Of a stretch of 64,000 nucleotides of DNA, positions 26,179 to 34,040 are shown piece by piece. The notes under the pieces are model-generated. The model was not told the origin of the DNA. It did not search any database and saw nothing but the letters and a program-made list of their open reading frames with translations. The stretch comes from Thiofaba sp049322715 (GTDB lineage: Bacteria; Pseudomonadota; Gammaproteobacteria; Halothiobacillales; Halothiobacillaceae). A program made the translations under genes and the position numbers. Location of the stretch: contig JBMOQP010000010.1 in the NCBI GenBank assembly GCA_049322715.1, positions 1 to 64,000 on the forward strand, written 5' to 3'. Position 1 is the stretch's first letter. The number at the start of each line of letters is the position of its first letter.

Positions 26179-26322
26179 GGCCTCCACGAATCAATGACTG
26201 ACGTCACTGCTCGCGCCGGGGCACCCATGCTCCAAGCGGGAACCACGGAGTTTTTCAGTGGTTTCCCAGAGCAACATGCACCAGGGATCTACCCGTCCGC
26301 CCCCAAAAAAACGCCACGCGAC

Positions 26323-26337
26323 GCACCAAATTGGCGC
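26323..26337. promoter_or_regulatory. NtrC-like binding site between the divergent operons
   Basis: GCACCAAATTGGCGC matches the NtrC dyad GCACCA-N3-TGGTGC with one substitution. It is about 75 bp upstream of the rightward sigma-54 promoter and about 220 bp from the leftward one, suitable for an enhancer serving either. Confidence 0.55.
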
Positions 26338-26410
26338 GTCGCCCTCCAATGCCGCCCGCCCGGGGGGCAAAACCCGGTATTTCCAGACCATATCCGGGCA
26401 TTCTCCAGGC

Positions 26411-26426
26411 TGGCACAGCTATTGCG
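26411..26426 (+). promoter_or_regulatory. Sigma-54 promoter of the guanidine transport operon
   Basis: TGGCAC-AGCTA-TTGCG, a near-perfect -24/-12 promoter with GG and GC 12 bp apart. The expected transcription start is about 26437, immediately before the riboswitch. Confidence 0.8.
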
Positions 26427-26440
26427 TTGCTCTTTTCCGG

Positions 26441-26545
26441 GCGCATCTAGGGTTCCGGCTCCACCACGGAGTGCTGGTCCGAGAGAGGCGGTCCGCCGGA
26501 GATACCGGCGGATACACGGCGGGACAAAAGCCCGGGAGGTCACCC
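26441..26545 (+). promoter_or_regulatory. Guanidine-I (ykkC) riboswitch
   Basis: The conserved blocks of the ykkC class occur in order and spacing: ATCTAGGGTTCCG (26445-26457), CTGGTCCGAGAG (26474-26485), and ACACGGCGGGACAAAAGCC with CGGGAG (26514-26536). The stem GTCCGCCGG...CCGGCGGAT lies between the second and third blocks. The class binds guanidinium and turns genes on. The expression platform before the first gene (26546-26644) is not clear to me. Confidence 0.93.
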
Positions 26546-26644
26546 ACGAGGAGGGAGCACACCATGCTCGCTATCCCCGAGGCGGCTTCGTGTCCTCTCC
26601 TCAAGCAGCGCGATTCACCACGCACAACACTGAGGAGCGGATTC

Positions 26645-27730
26645 ATGCGCAGATCCTTTCTTTCCCGAGTTCTCAAGCCGCTGGCCCTGGCCACCGCACT
26701 GACCGGCCTCGCTGCCAGCCCCGCCGCCCTTGCCGCCGAGAAGAGCGAGTTCAAGATCGGCTGGAGCATCTATGTGGGCTGGATGCCGTGGGACTACATG
26801 TCCAAGAGCGGCATCATGAAGAAGTGGGCCGACAAGTACGGCATCAAGGTCGACGTCGTCCAGATCAACGACTACATCGAGTCCATCAACCAGTTCACCG
26901 CCGGCCAGTTCGACGGCTGCACCATGACCAACATGGATGCGCTGACCATCCCGGCCGCCAGCGGCGTGGACAGCACCGCACTGATCATGGGCGATTTCTC
27001 CAACGGCAACGACGGCATCGTGCTCAAGGGCGCGGGCAAGAAGCTGGCCGACATCAAGGGCCAGAAGGTCAACCTGGTCGAGCTGTCCGTCTCCCACTAC
27101 CTGCTCGCTCGGGCGCTGGAAACGGTCAGGCTGAAGGAGAAGGACATCAAGGTGGTCAACACCTCGGATGCCGACATCATCGCTGCCTACGGCACCCAGG
27201 ACGTGACGGCCGTGGTGACCTGGAACCCCCAGCTGTCCGCGATCAAGGGCCAGGCGGGCGCCTCCCCCGTGTTCGACTCCAGCCAGATCCCGGGCGAGAT
27301 CCTCGACATGCTGGTGGTCAACACCGAGACGCTGAAGGACAACCCCAAGCTGGGCAAGGCACTGGTGGGCGCGTGGTACGAGACCATGGCCGTCATGTCC
27401 AGGGATGACGCGGCAGGCAAGGCAGCGCGCGGGGCGATGGCCAATGCCTCAGGCACCGACCTCGCCGGCTTCGACGCCCAGCTGAAGACCACTCGGATGT
27501 TCTATGCCCCGGCCGAGGCGGTGAGCTTCACCAAGGGTGTCGATCTCGTGAAGACCATGGACCTCGTGCGCACCTTCTCCTTCGACCACGGCCTGCTTGG
27601 CCAGGGCGCGAAGAGCGCGGACGCGGTCGGCATGGCCTTCCCGGGCGGCAAGACACTAGGCGATGCGAAGAACGTCAAGCTGCGCTTCGATGCCGACTAC
27701 ATGAGCATGGCCGCCGAAGGAAAGCTCTGA
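26645..27730 (+). CDS. ABC transporter substrate-binding protein, urea carboxylase/guanidine type
   Basis: 361 residues. Sec signal peptide (PLALATALTGLAASPAALA) then a TauA/SsuA-like periplasmic binding fold (FKIGWSIYVGWMPWDYM, INQFTAGQFDGCTMTNMDA, TAVVTWNP). It matches the binding proteins habitually encoded near urea/guanidine carboxylases. The ATG at 26645 has AGGAG upstream and starts the signal peptide; another in-frame ATG at 26564 also has a strong ribosome site (GAGGAGGGA). First gene after the riboswitch. Confidence 0.88.
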   Translation: MRRSFLSRVLKPLALATALTGLAASPAALAAEKSEFKIGWSIYVGWMPWDYMSKSGIMKKWADKYGIKVDVVQINDYIESINQFTAGQFDGCTMTNMDALTIPAASGVDSTALIMGDFSNGNDGIVLKGAGKKLADIKGQKVNLVELSVSHYLLARALETVRLKEKDIKVVNTSDADIIAAYGTQDVTAVVTWNPQLSAIKGQAGASPVFDSSQIPGEILDMLVVNTETLKDNPKLGKALVGAWYETMAVMSRDDAAGKAARGAMANASGTDLAGFDAQLKTTRMFYAPAEAVSFTKGVDLVKTMDLVRTFSFDHGLLGQGAKSADAVGMAFPGGKTLGDAKNVKLRFDADYMSMAAEGKL

Positions 27731-27731
27731 C

Positions 27732-28553
27732 ATGCGCCTTCTCAATCGGACCCCGAGCCTGGGCCGCGCGATCCTGCTTGGAGTGCTGCCCTTCCTGGCG
27801 GTGATCGTCATCTACCTGCTCGCCTCCGACATGCGTCTGACGGCGAACCCGAATGACAAGCTCCTGCCCTCCCTCGGCAGTTTCGCCGAGGCGATCCAGG
27901 GCTTTGCCCTGTCCCCGGACAAGCGCACCGGGGAGTACCAGCTCTGGGCCGATACCACTGCCAGCCTCACCCGCCTCGGCCTGGGGCTGGCCCTGAGCGC
28001 GCTGATCGGACTTGCGTTCGGCATCCTGACCGGGCTGATCCCCTACGCCCGCGCCACGCTGTCGCCCTTCATCGCCGCGCTCTCCCTCATTCCCCCCCTC
28101 GCCCTGCTGCCGGTGCTGTTCATCGTGTTCGGCCTGGGCGAGGTCTCCAAGGTGGTGCTGATCGTGATCGGCATCGCCCCGTTCATCATGCGCGACGTCG
28201 CGCTGCGGGTGGCCGAGCTGCCGCACGAGCTGCTGATCAAGGCGCAGACCCTCGGCGGCTCGACCTGGCAGATCGCCCTGCGCGTGATCCTGCCGCAGAT
28301 GCTGCCGCGCCTGATCGACGCCCTGCGACTCGCCCTTGGCGCCGCCTGGCTGTTCCTGATCGCGGCCGAGGCCATCGCCGCAGAGGACGGCCTCGGCTAT
28401 CGCATCTTCCTGGTGCGCCGCTACCTGGCGATGGACGTGATCCTGCCCTACGTTGCCTGGATCACCATGCTGGCCTTCCTGATGGACGTGCTGCTGCGCC
28501 AGGCCTCGCGCCGCCTGTTCCCCTGGTACCACGTCGGGAGCGCCCGCACATGA
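27732..28553 (+). CDS. ABC transporter permease
   Basis: 273 residues with about six membrane segments (AILLGVLPFLAVIVIYLLA first) and the BPD-transport EAA loop around TLGGSTWQIALRVILPQMLPRL. SsuC/TauC-type permease. It starts just after the binding-protein stop and overlaps the ATPase by four bases, so it is the membrane subunit of the same importer. Confidence 0.92.
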   Translation: MRLLNRTPSLGRAILLGVLPFLAVIVIYLLASDMRLTANPNDKLLPSLGSFAEAIQGFALSPDKRTGEYQLWADTTASLTRLGLGLALSALIGLAFGILTGLIPYARATLSPFIAALSLIPPLALLPVLFIVFGLGEVSKVVLIVIGIAPFIMRDVALRVAELPHELLIKAQTLGGSTWQIALRVILPQMLPRLIDALRLALGAAWLFLIAAEAIAAEDGLGYRIFLVRRYLAMDVILPYVAWITMLAFLMDVLLRQASRRLFPWYHVGSART

Positions 28554-29350
28554 CCACCCTGTCCATCAAGCACCTGTGGAAGGAATACGGCGACCAGATA
28601 GTGCTCGAGAACGTCAACCTGGAGGTGAAGGATCATGAGTTCATCACCATCGTCGGCGCATCGGGCTGCGGCAAGACCACCTTCCTGCGCATGCTGCTCG
28701 GCATCGAGCAGCCCTCGCGCGGAACCTTCCTGATCGACGGCCAGCCGCTGCCGGCCGAACCCGGCCCGGACCGCGGCATCGTGTTCCAGCGCTACTCGGT
28801 GTTCCCGCACCTGACCGTGCTCGAGAACGTGCTCATCGGCCTGGAGCTTGAGCGTGCGCCCTTCCTTGGCCGGCTGTTCGGCGCAGGGCGCAAGGCCGCC
28901 GTCGCCGAGGCGGAGGCGGTGCTGGAGGAGGTTGGGCTGTACGGCGCGCGCCACAAGCATCCGACCTCCCTGTCCGGCGGCATGCAGCAGCGCCTGTCCA
29001 TCGCCCAGGCCGTGATCAAGCGCCCCAAGGTCCTGCTGCTGGACGAACCGTTCGGCGCGCTGGACCCCGGCATCAGCGCCGACATGCACCAGCTCATCCT
29101 GCGCCTGTGGGACGAGCACAAGATGAACATCTTCATGATCACCCACGACATCAAGGAGGGCTTCGAGCTCGGCACCCGCCTGCTGGTATTCGACAAGGTA
29201 CGCCTCGATCCGCAGGCGCCGGGCGCCTTCGGCGCCACCATCACCTACGACATCCCGCTCGGGGTGACCCACAAGAAGCTGTACAAGGAGCTGGTCGAGA
29301 CCACCAGCCGCACGGAGCGCTTCCATGACGAACTCGTGCACCCCGCCTGA
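28550..29350 (+). CDS. ABC transporter ATP-binding protein
   Basis: 266 residues. Walker A GASGCGKT, Q-loop VFQRYSVFP, signature LSGGMQQRLSIAQ, Walker B VLLLDEPFGALD and H-loop FMITHDIKEG. Third subunit of the presumed guanidine importer. Its end overlaps the creatininase-family gene by 26 bases. Confidence 0.93.
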   Translation: MTTLSIKHLWKEYGDQIVLENVNLEVKDHEFITIVGASGCGKTTFLRMLLGIEQPSRGTFLIDGQPLPAEPGPDRGIVFQRYSVFPHLTVLENVLIGLELERAPFLGRLFGAGRKAAVAEAEAVLEEVGLYGARHKHPTSLSGGMQQRLSIAQAVIKRPKVLLLDEPFGALDPGISADMHQLILRLWDEHKMNIFMITHDIKEGFELGTRLLVFDKVRLDPQAPGAFGATITYDIPLGVTHKKLYKELVETTSRTERFHDELVHPA

Positions 29351-30113
29351 CGGCGCCCCCGTCCGCTGGGCGGAGCTGCGCTGGGAAGATATTGCCGCCC
29401 TGCCCCCCACAGGCATCGACATGGCGATCCTTCCGGTCGGCGCCACCGAGCAGCACGGCCCCCACCTGCCGCTCGGCGTGGACACCCTCTCCGCCGTCGC
29501 GGTGGCGGAAGGCGCGTCTGCCCTGACCGGCATCCCGGTCCTGCCTGCCCTGTCCTACGGCTGCTCGCTCGGCCACTCCGCCAAGTGGGCCGGCACGCTC
29601 TCCCTGCGCCCGGAGACGCTGTCCCGGATGGTCCTCGAGATCGCCGAGTGGGTGCATGCCGCCGGCTTCCGACGCCTGCTGCTGCTCAACGGCCACGTGA
29701 CCAACTGGGCGCCGCTGCGCTGCGCGCTGGAGAACATCCGCCACGACCTGCCGGAGATGCGCATCGCCCTGCGCTCCCTGTGGGACATCTCCACCGAGAT
29801 CCGCCGGCAGTACCACCAGGATGCGGAGAACTTCCACGCCAACTGCGCCGAGACCTCGCTGATGCTGGCTCTCCATCCCGATCTGGTGCGGATGGGCGAG
29901 GCCGTCGACGAACCCGACCGCTCGGCTGGCTGCTTCTTCAGCTACCGGGTCGACCAGGAGTGCCTGCACGGCGTGGTCGGCCAGCCAGGCCGGGCCAGCG
30001 CCGCCGAAGGCCGCGAGCTGCTGGAGCGCTGCACCCGGTCGCTCGCCGCCCAGCTTGAAAAAGCCCTGCACGAGACCACGCCCCTCGAGATGTGGCACGA
30101 CTCCCTCATTTGA
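29325..30113 (+). CDS. Creatininase-family amidohydrolase
   Basis: 262 residues. The metal-site motif ILPVGATEQHGPHLPLGVDT and the NGHVTNW motif (NGHGGN in most relatives) place it in the creatininase/creatinine amidohydrolase superfamily, which includes creatininase, formamide hydrolases and MftE. Starting inside the ATPase gene and lying under the guanidine riboswitch, it is likely to act on a guanidine-related compound or a formamide by-product. The exact substrate cannot be read from sequence. Confidence 0.8.
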   Translation: MTNSCTPPDGAPVRWAELRWEDIAALPPTGIDMAILPVGATEQHGPHLPLGVDTLSAVAVAEGASALTGIPVLPALSYGCSLGHSAKWAGTLSLRPETLSRMVLEIAEWVHAAGFRRLLLLNGHVTNWAPLRCALENIRHDLPEMRIALRSLWDISTEIRRQYHQDAENFHANCAETSLMLALHPDLVRMGEAVDEPDRSAGCFFSYRVDQECLHGVVGQPGRASAAEGRELLERCTRSLAAQLEKALHETTPLEMWHDSLI

Positions 30114-30140
30114 CCCGAACTCCGACCAGGAACCTCCAGC

Positions 30141-31505
30141 ATGGCAAAACACCCCCGCTCGCCTGAAATCCAGGCCCTCCACAGCGCCCTCGAGAGCGAA
30201 GGCGTGAAGTACGCCCTCGCCAGCTTCGTCGACATCCACGGCGTGTCCAAGGCCAAGGCCGTCCCGCTAGCCCACATCGACCAGATGCTGCGCGGCTCCG
30301 AGCTGTACACCGGCGCGGCGCTGGACGGCGTGCCGCAGGCGATCAGCGACGAGGAGGTCTCCGCCCGACCCGATCCGTCCTCCGCCACCGTGCTGCCGTG
30401 GAATCCCGAGGTCGCCTGGTTTGCCAGCGACCTCTACTACCAGGGCCAGCCGTTCGAGGCCTGCGCGCGCGGCATCCTCAAGCGCCAGATGGCGAAGGCC
30501 GCCGAGATGGGTTTCACCTTCAACCTCGGCGTGGAAACCGAGTTCTTCATCCTGCGCGAAGGCGAGGACGGCCGCCCCCTACCGACCAGCCCGCGCGACA
30601 CCCTGGCCAAGCCCTGTTACGACGTGGAAGGCCTGCTCGACAGCTATCCGCTGGTGGACGAGCTTGTGCAGGCCATGAACAAGCTCGGCTGGGACGTCTA
30701 CTCCTTCGACCACGAGGACGCGAACGGCCAGTTCGAGACCGACTTCATGTATGCGGACGCGCTGACCACCGCCGACCGCATCACCTTCTTCCGCATGATG
30801 GTGCGCGAGCTGGCCAAGAAGCACGGCTTCTTCGCCAGCTTCATGCCCAAGCCGTTCGGCAACCGCACCGGCTCCGGCGCGCACTACAACATGTCGCTGG
30901 CCGACCGCGAGACCGGCGCCAACCTGTTCGAGGACGACAATGATCCGCGCGGCTGCGGCCTGTCGGAGCTCGGCTACCAGTTCACCGCCGGCATCCTGCG
31001 CCACGCCAGGGCCATCGCCGCCGTGATCGCCCCGACCGTCAACAGCTACAAGCGACTGGTGCGCAAGGGCAGCATGTCCGGCTTCACCTGGGCGCCGGTC
31101 TACGTCTGCTACGGCAACAACAACCGCACCAACATGATGCGCATCCCGCTCGGCGGCGGCCGGGTCGAATGCCGCGCGGCGGACATCTCCGGCAACTTCT
31201 ACCTGGGCGCGGCGATGATGCTGGCGGCGGGACTGGAAGGCATCCGCGAGAGGCTCGATCCCGGCGCGCCGAATACCGAGAACATGTACCAGCTGCCGAA
31301 CGCGGAGCTGAAGGCGCGCGGCATCGAGTTGCTGCCGCGCAACCTCGAGGAGGCGGTCGACGCCTTCGAGGCCGACCCGCTGTCCGAAGAGGTGATGGGG
31401 CCGCTGATGTTCCGCACCTACGCCGACTTCAAGCGCCAGGAGTGGCTGGACTACCACAGCCACGTCTCCGACTGGGAGCTGGATCGCTACCTGCGCCTGT
31501 TCTGA
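30141..31505 (+). CDS. glnT: Type III glutamine synthetase-like enzyme
   Basis: 454 residues. Glutamine-synthetase catalytic motifs are present: the metal-binding GVETEFFIL, DHEDANGQFETDF, the ATP region KPFGNRTGSGAHYNMSL and RLVRKGSMSGFTWAPVY. Closest to the TIGR03105 (GlnT, type III) group, in which gamma-glutamylmethylamide synthetase-like activities also occur. As last gene of the guanidine transport operon it would capture the ammonia released. It ends before a strong terminator. Confidence 0.85.
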   Translation: MAKHPRSPEIQALHSALESEGVKYALASFVDIHGVSKAKAVPLAHIDQMLRGSELYTGAALDGVPQAISDEEVSARPDPSSATVLPWNPEVAWFASDLYYQGQPFEACARGILKRQMAKAAEMGFTFNLGVETEFFILREGEDGRPLPTSPRDTLAKPCYDVEGLLDSYPLVDELVQAMNKLGWDVYSFDHEDANGQFETDFMYADALTTADRITFFRMMVRELAKKHGFFASFMPKPFGNRTGSGAHYNMSLADRETGANLFEDDNDPRGCGLSELGYQFTAGILRHARAIAAVIAPTVNSYKRLVRKGSMSGFTWAPVYVCYGNNNRTNMMRIPLGGGRVECRAADISGNFYLGAAMMLAAGLEGIRERLDPGAPNTENMYQLPNAELKARGIELLPRNLEEAVDAFEADPLSEEVMGPLMFRTYADFKRQEWLDYHSHVSDWELDRYLRLF

Positions 31506-31531
31506 CCGGGGCGACGGACACGGACGAGAGG

Positions 31532-31559
31532 ACGGGGCCACGCGCCCCGTTCTTTTTTT
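31532..31559 (+). terminator. Rho-independent terminator after glnT
   Basis: ACGGGGC-CACGC-GCCCCGT stem followed by TCTTTTTTTC. It lies between convergent glnT and the DMT transporter gene. Confidence 0.9.
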
Positions 31560-31563
31560 CTGC

Positions 31564-32442
31564 TCAGACGACCGCCGGCCGTTTCCCCTCGCGCCAGCCT
31601 TCCAGGAGGGCCGCGCCAAGGATCAGCGCCCCGCCCACCATCTCCAGGGGACTCATGTGCTCCCCGCCGATCAGCAGCGCGGACACCACGGCCACCACCA
31701 GCTCGAGGATGATGAGGATGGCTGCACGTCCGGCCTCCATGTGGGTCACGCCCCATTGCGTGCCGAGGGTGGCGAGCAGCACCCAGACCAGACCGAACAG
31801 CAGCACCCCGCCCCAGATCCCGGCAGGGGCCGCGGGCCAGTCCTGAGCCCCCGCCACCAGTCCCGAGGCCGCCATGGCCGCGCAGCCCAGGAACATGGCG
31901 GCGAGCTTGCTGCCCATCGGCAGCTGCGGCCGGGCACGAAACACGATGTTGTTGCCCGCGAAGGCCAGACCGCAGCTGATGGCCAGCAGATCCAGCCAGG
32001 ACACGTCCCCGCGCAGGACCGCCGGACCACCGAGAATCAGCAGCGCGCCTCCCAGGGCCAGCACCACCCCGAGCAGGCGCGGCCGGTCGATCACCTCGCC
32101 CAGGAACAGACGCCCGCCCAGCACGCCCCACACCGGGACGAGGTAGAACAGCACCATCACCCGCACCACCTCGCCGAGGGCCATCCCGGTAGTGAAGGCG
32201 AAATTGGCGTAGCCGCCGAGCAGGGCGATGCCCAGCAGGGTCAGCCCCTGACCGCGCCAGGCCGCTCGCTGCCGCCACAGGAAAGGAAGGAAGAGGAGGG
32301 CCAGGCCGCCATAGGCGACCAGGTTGAGCGACACTCCGTGCACGTCATGGGTGGCGAAGTGCTTGAGCGGAATCCAGCTCAGACCCCACATGATGGCGGC
32401 CATGAGCAGGGCGATGAGCGGAGCGCTCGCCGGCAAGATCAT
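31564..32442 (-). CDS. EamA/DMT-family transporter
   Basis: 292 residues with about ten hydrophobic segments in two EamA halves (APLIALLMAAIMWGLSWIP at the start; IWGGVLLFGLVWVLLATLGTQ and AILIILELVVAVVSALLIGG in the second half). Inner-membrane metabolite exporter or importer; substrate not predictable. It ends five bases from the glnT terminator and follows the unknown gene at 32481-33122 by 38 bp, possibly in one operon with it. Confidence 0.85.
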   Translation of the reverse strand: MILPASAPLIALLMAAIMWGLSWIPLKHFATHDVHGVSLNLVAYGGLALLFLPFLWRQRAAWRGQGLTLLGIALLGGYANFAFTTGMALGEVVRVMVLFYLVPVWGVLGGRLFLGEVIDRPRLLGVVLALGGALLILGGPAVLRGDVSWLDLLAISCGLAFAGNNIVFRARPQLPMGSKLAAMFLGCAAMAASGLVAGAQDWPAAPAGIWGGVLLFGLVWVLLATLGTQWGVTHMEAGRAAILIILELVVAVVSALLIGGEHMSPLEMVGGALILGAALLEGWREGKRPAVV

Positions 32443-32480
32443 GAGTCAGTCCTGTGCTGTGCTGTGCTCGTTGAGGGAGG

Positions 32481-33122
32481 TCAGACATGGGGCCGCCAGC
32501 GCATCAGCTGGCCCGTGCCCCGGTCGCGGAGGATGCAGTCCCCCGGCGCCGTCTTCGGCATGCTTATGTGGTAGCGATCGGCCAGAGACGTCCCGACCAG
32601 GGCGGCCTCGCTCGAACAGAGGATGGCCCATGCGCCGCCCCCCTCCCCGCGCAGCCCGTAGCTGATCTCCCGGCTGGGCGGCTGGCCTTCGTTGCGGAAC
32701 AGGGCCCACATGAAATAGCGCCCGAGCATGACACATATCCCCCGGCCCGCCCCTTCGCCTTCCCAGACCAGGGCCAGGCCGTCCCCTCCATGGGCCACGC
32801 GTTGCCACACCTCGCGGTAGGGCTGGTGCACGCCGAACTCCTCCAGCAGGTCGCCCTCCCCGCGCATGTAGCCGACGTCCGGCCAGGGTGACGGAGGCGA
32901 GAGGTCCAGCCAGCGCTGCCAGGTCAGGACATCACCGTCCACCGTCAGCCTCCCGGCAAACCCTTCGCACGGGGCCTGCCGCCCCAGGGGCACGCGCAGA
33001 TCGACGTAGAGGGTGGGCGTCTGCAGCCAGAAGACCTCGGTCGAGGTGTCGCGCACCGCGGGGGTCTCGAGCAGCCGACGGTGCCAGAGGCCGACGAAGC
33101 GCTGGGGAACGCGCGGCGTCAT
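32481..33122 (-). CDS. Conserved hypothetical protein
   Basis: 213 residues from the ATG at 33122, which overlaps the stop of the lactonase-like gene (ATGA). No signal peptide or membrane segment. Features include RFVGLWHRRLLETP, STEVFWLQTPTLYVDLRVP, LTWQRWLDLSPPSPWPDVG and a C-terminal GTGQLMRWRP. The alternating hydrophobic pattern suggests a beta-rich, possibly calycin-like fold. I do not recognise a named family. A longer frame to 33263 is less likely given the overlap. Confidence 0.7.
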   Translation of the reverse strand: MTPRVPQRFVGLWHRRLLETPAVRDTSTEVFWLQTPTLYVDLRVPLGRQAPCEGFAGRLTVDGDVLTWQRWLDLSPPSPWPDVGYMRGEGDLLEEFGVHQPYREVWQRVAHGGDGLALVWEGEGAGRGICVMLGRYFMWALFRNEGQPPSREISYGLRGEGGGAWAILCSSEAALVGTSLADRYHISMPKTAPGDCILRDRGTGQLMRWRPHV

Positions 33123-33901
33123 TCGTAAGGCGCCGGGAACGGCCGGCACGCACGGAAGAAAGCCATGTCGTGGTTGGGCCATAGCTGCGCGCCAGCCTCG
33201 CGCGCCAGGGACTTGAGCTTGCGGATGCTCGCGAGGGCCAGGTCGTCGCGCTCCTGCCAGCACAGTCCGGGAGCCACCTCGTCCTCGATGTTTTCACGCA
33301 GGTCGGCGGCATCCCCCGCCAGCAGGATGGGCGGCCCCTTGGGCAGCTCGACCAGCAGCGACATGTGGCCGGCGGTGTGGCCGGGCGACTCGATCGCGCG
33401 CACGCCCGGCAGCAGGTCGTACTCGCCCTGCGTGACGCGCCAGCGGTAGTCGCCGGCGAAGTCCTCGGCGAAATAGGCCCCGTCGGCGCCGGCGCGGGCT
33501 GCCTCCAGCTCGCGGGCATGCACGTGGATCTCGCTGTGGCAGAACTCGCACAGCCCGCCGGCGTGGTCGAAATGCAGATGGCCGACGAACACCAGGTCGA
33601 CATCCAGCGGCGTCAGGCCGAGGCGCGCCAGCCGGTTCGGCAGGCGATGCTCCTCGGTCATCTCCGGCGGGCCGAAGGGGAAGTCCGGTCCCTCGTAATG
33701 CCGCGCCCGCCGCACCGGATCAGCGATCTTCGCGTGGTCGCAGCCCACGTCGTAGAGGATGCGACCGTTCGAGGTCTCGATCAGATAGGCGAGGATCGGC
33801 GCCTCGATCGTGACGCCCTGTCCCCGTCCACGGGTAGACAGGCTCTTGTCGTAACGGTGGGTGCCGGTCAGCAATGGCCAGAAACGGTGCACCTGGGTCA
33901 T
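33119..33901 (-). CDS. Metallo-beta-lactamase-fold hydrolase, N-acyl homoserine lactonase-like
   Basis: 260 residues. The zinc motif GHLHFDHAG (HxHxDH), a later His in SPGHTAGHMS, LAGDAADL and a C-terminal WPNHD fit the AHL-lactonase (AttM/AiiA) subgroup. Such enzymes open lactone rings of quorum-sensing signals, but the subgroup also contains other lactonases and hydrolases. No LuxI/LuxR genes are nearby. Start ATG at 33901; a 65-bp inverted repeat lies 35 bp upstream. Confidence 0.75.
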   Translation of the reverse strand: MTQVHRFWPLLTGTHRYDKSLSTRGRGQGVTIEAPILAYLIETSNGRILYDVGCDHAKIADPVRRARHYEGPDFPFGPPEMTEEHRLPNRLARLGLTPLDVDLVFVGHLHFDHAGGLCEFCHSEIHVHARELEAARAGADGAYFAEDFAGDYRWRVTQGEYDLLPGVRAIESPGHTAGHMSLLVELPKGPPILLAGDAADLRENIEDEVAPGLCWQERDDLALASIRKLKSLAREAGAQLWPNHDMAFFRACRPFPAPYE

Positions 33902-33935
33902 GGTGCACCTCTCTGGCGCGCGCAAGGGGTGGGAA

Positions 33936-34039
33936 CGTGCATGGCTCGCTGCTCCATGAAGGACGGCCCCCTCCTTCAAGCAAGAGCCGCGCCATGCACG
34001 GCAAGGATTCAACCCGGATTGTCCATTGGACGATCCGGG
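33936..34039. repeat. Long inverted repeat and hairpin between comM and the lactonase gene
   Basis: CGTGCATGGC (33936) pairs with GCCATGCACG (33991), enclosing the stem TGAAGGA/TCCTTCA. A second hairpin CCCGGAT-T-GTCC-ATT-GGAC-G-ATCCGGG covers 34013-34039, two bases before the comM stop. Neither is followed by a T run. Confidence 0.6.
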
Positions 34040-34040
34040 C

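Noticed and set aside
26006..26194. N-terminal extension of cgdB
   Set aside because: Covers a sigma-54 promoter and two hairpins; the ATG at 26005 has a ribosome site and starts the family-like region soon after.
26258..26644. Upstream extension of the ABC binding-protein frame
   Set aside because: It would run through the NtrC site, sigma-54 promoter and riboswitch, and would bury the signal peptide.
32446..32808. Alternative minus-strand frame overlapping the unknown gene at 32481-33122
   Set aside because: The other frame has the coupled ATGA start, consistent codon use and a more protein-like composition.
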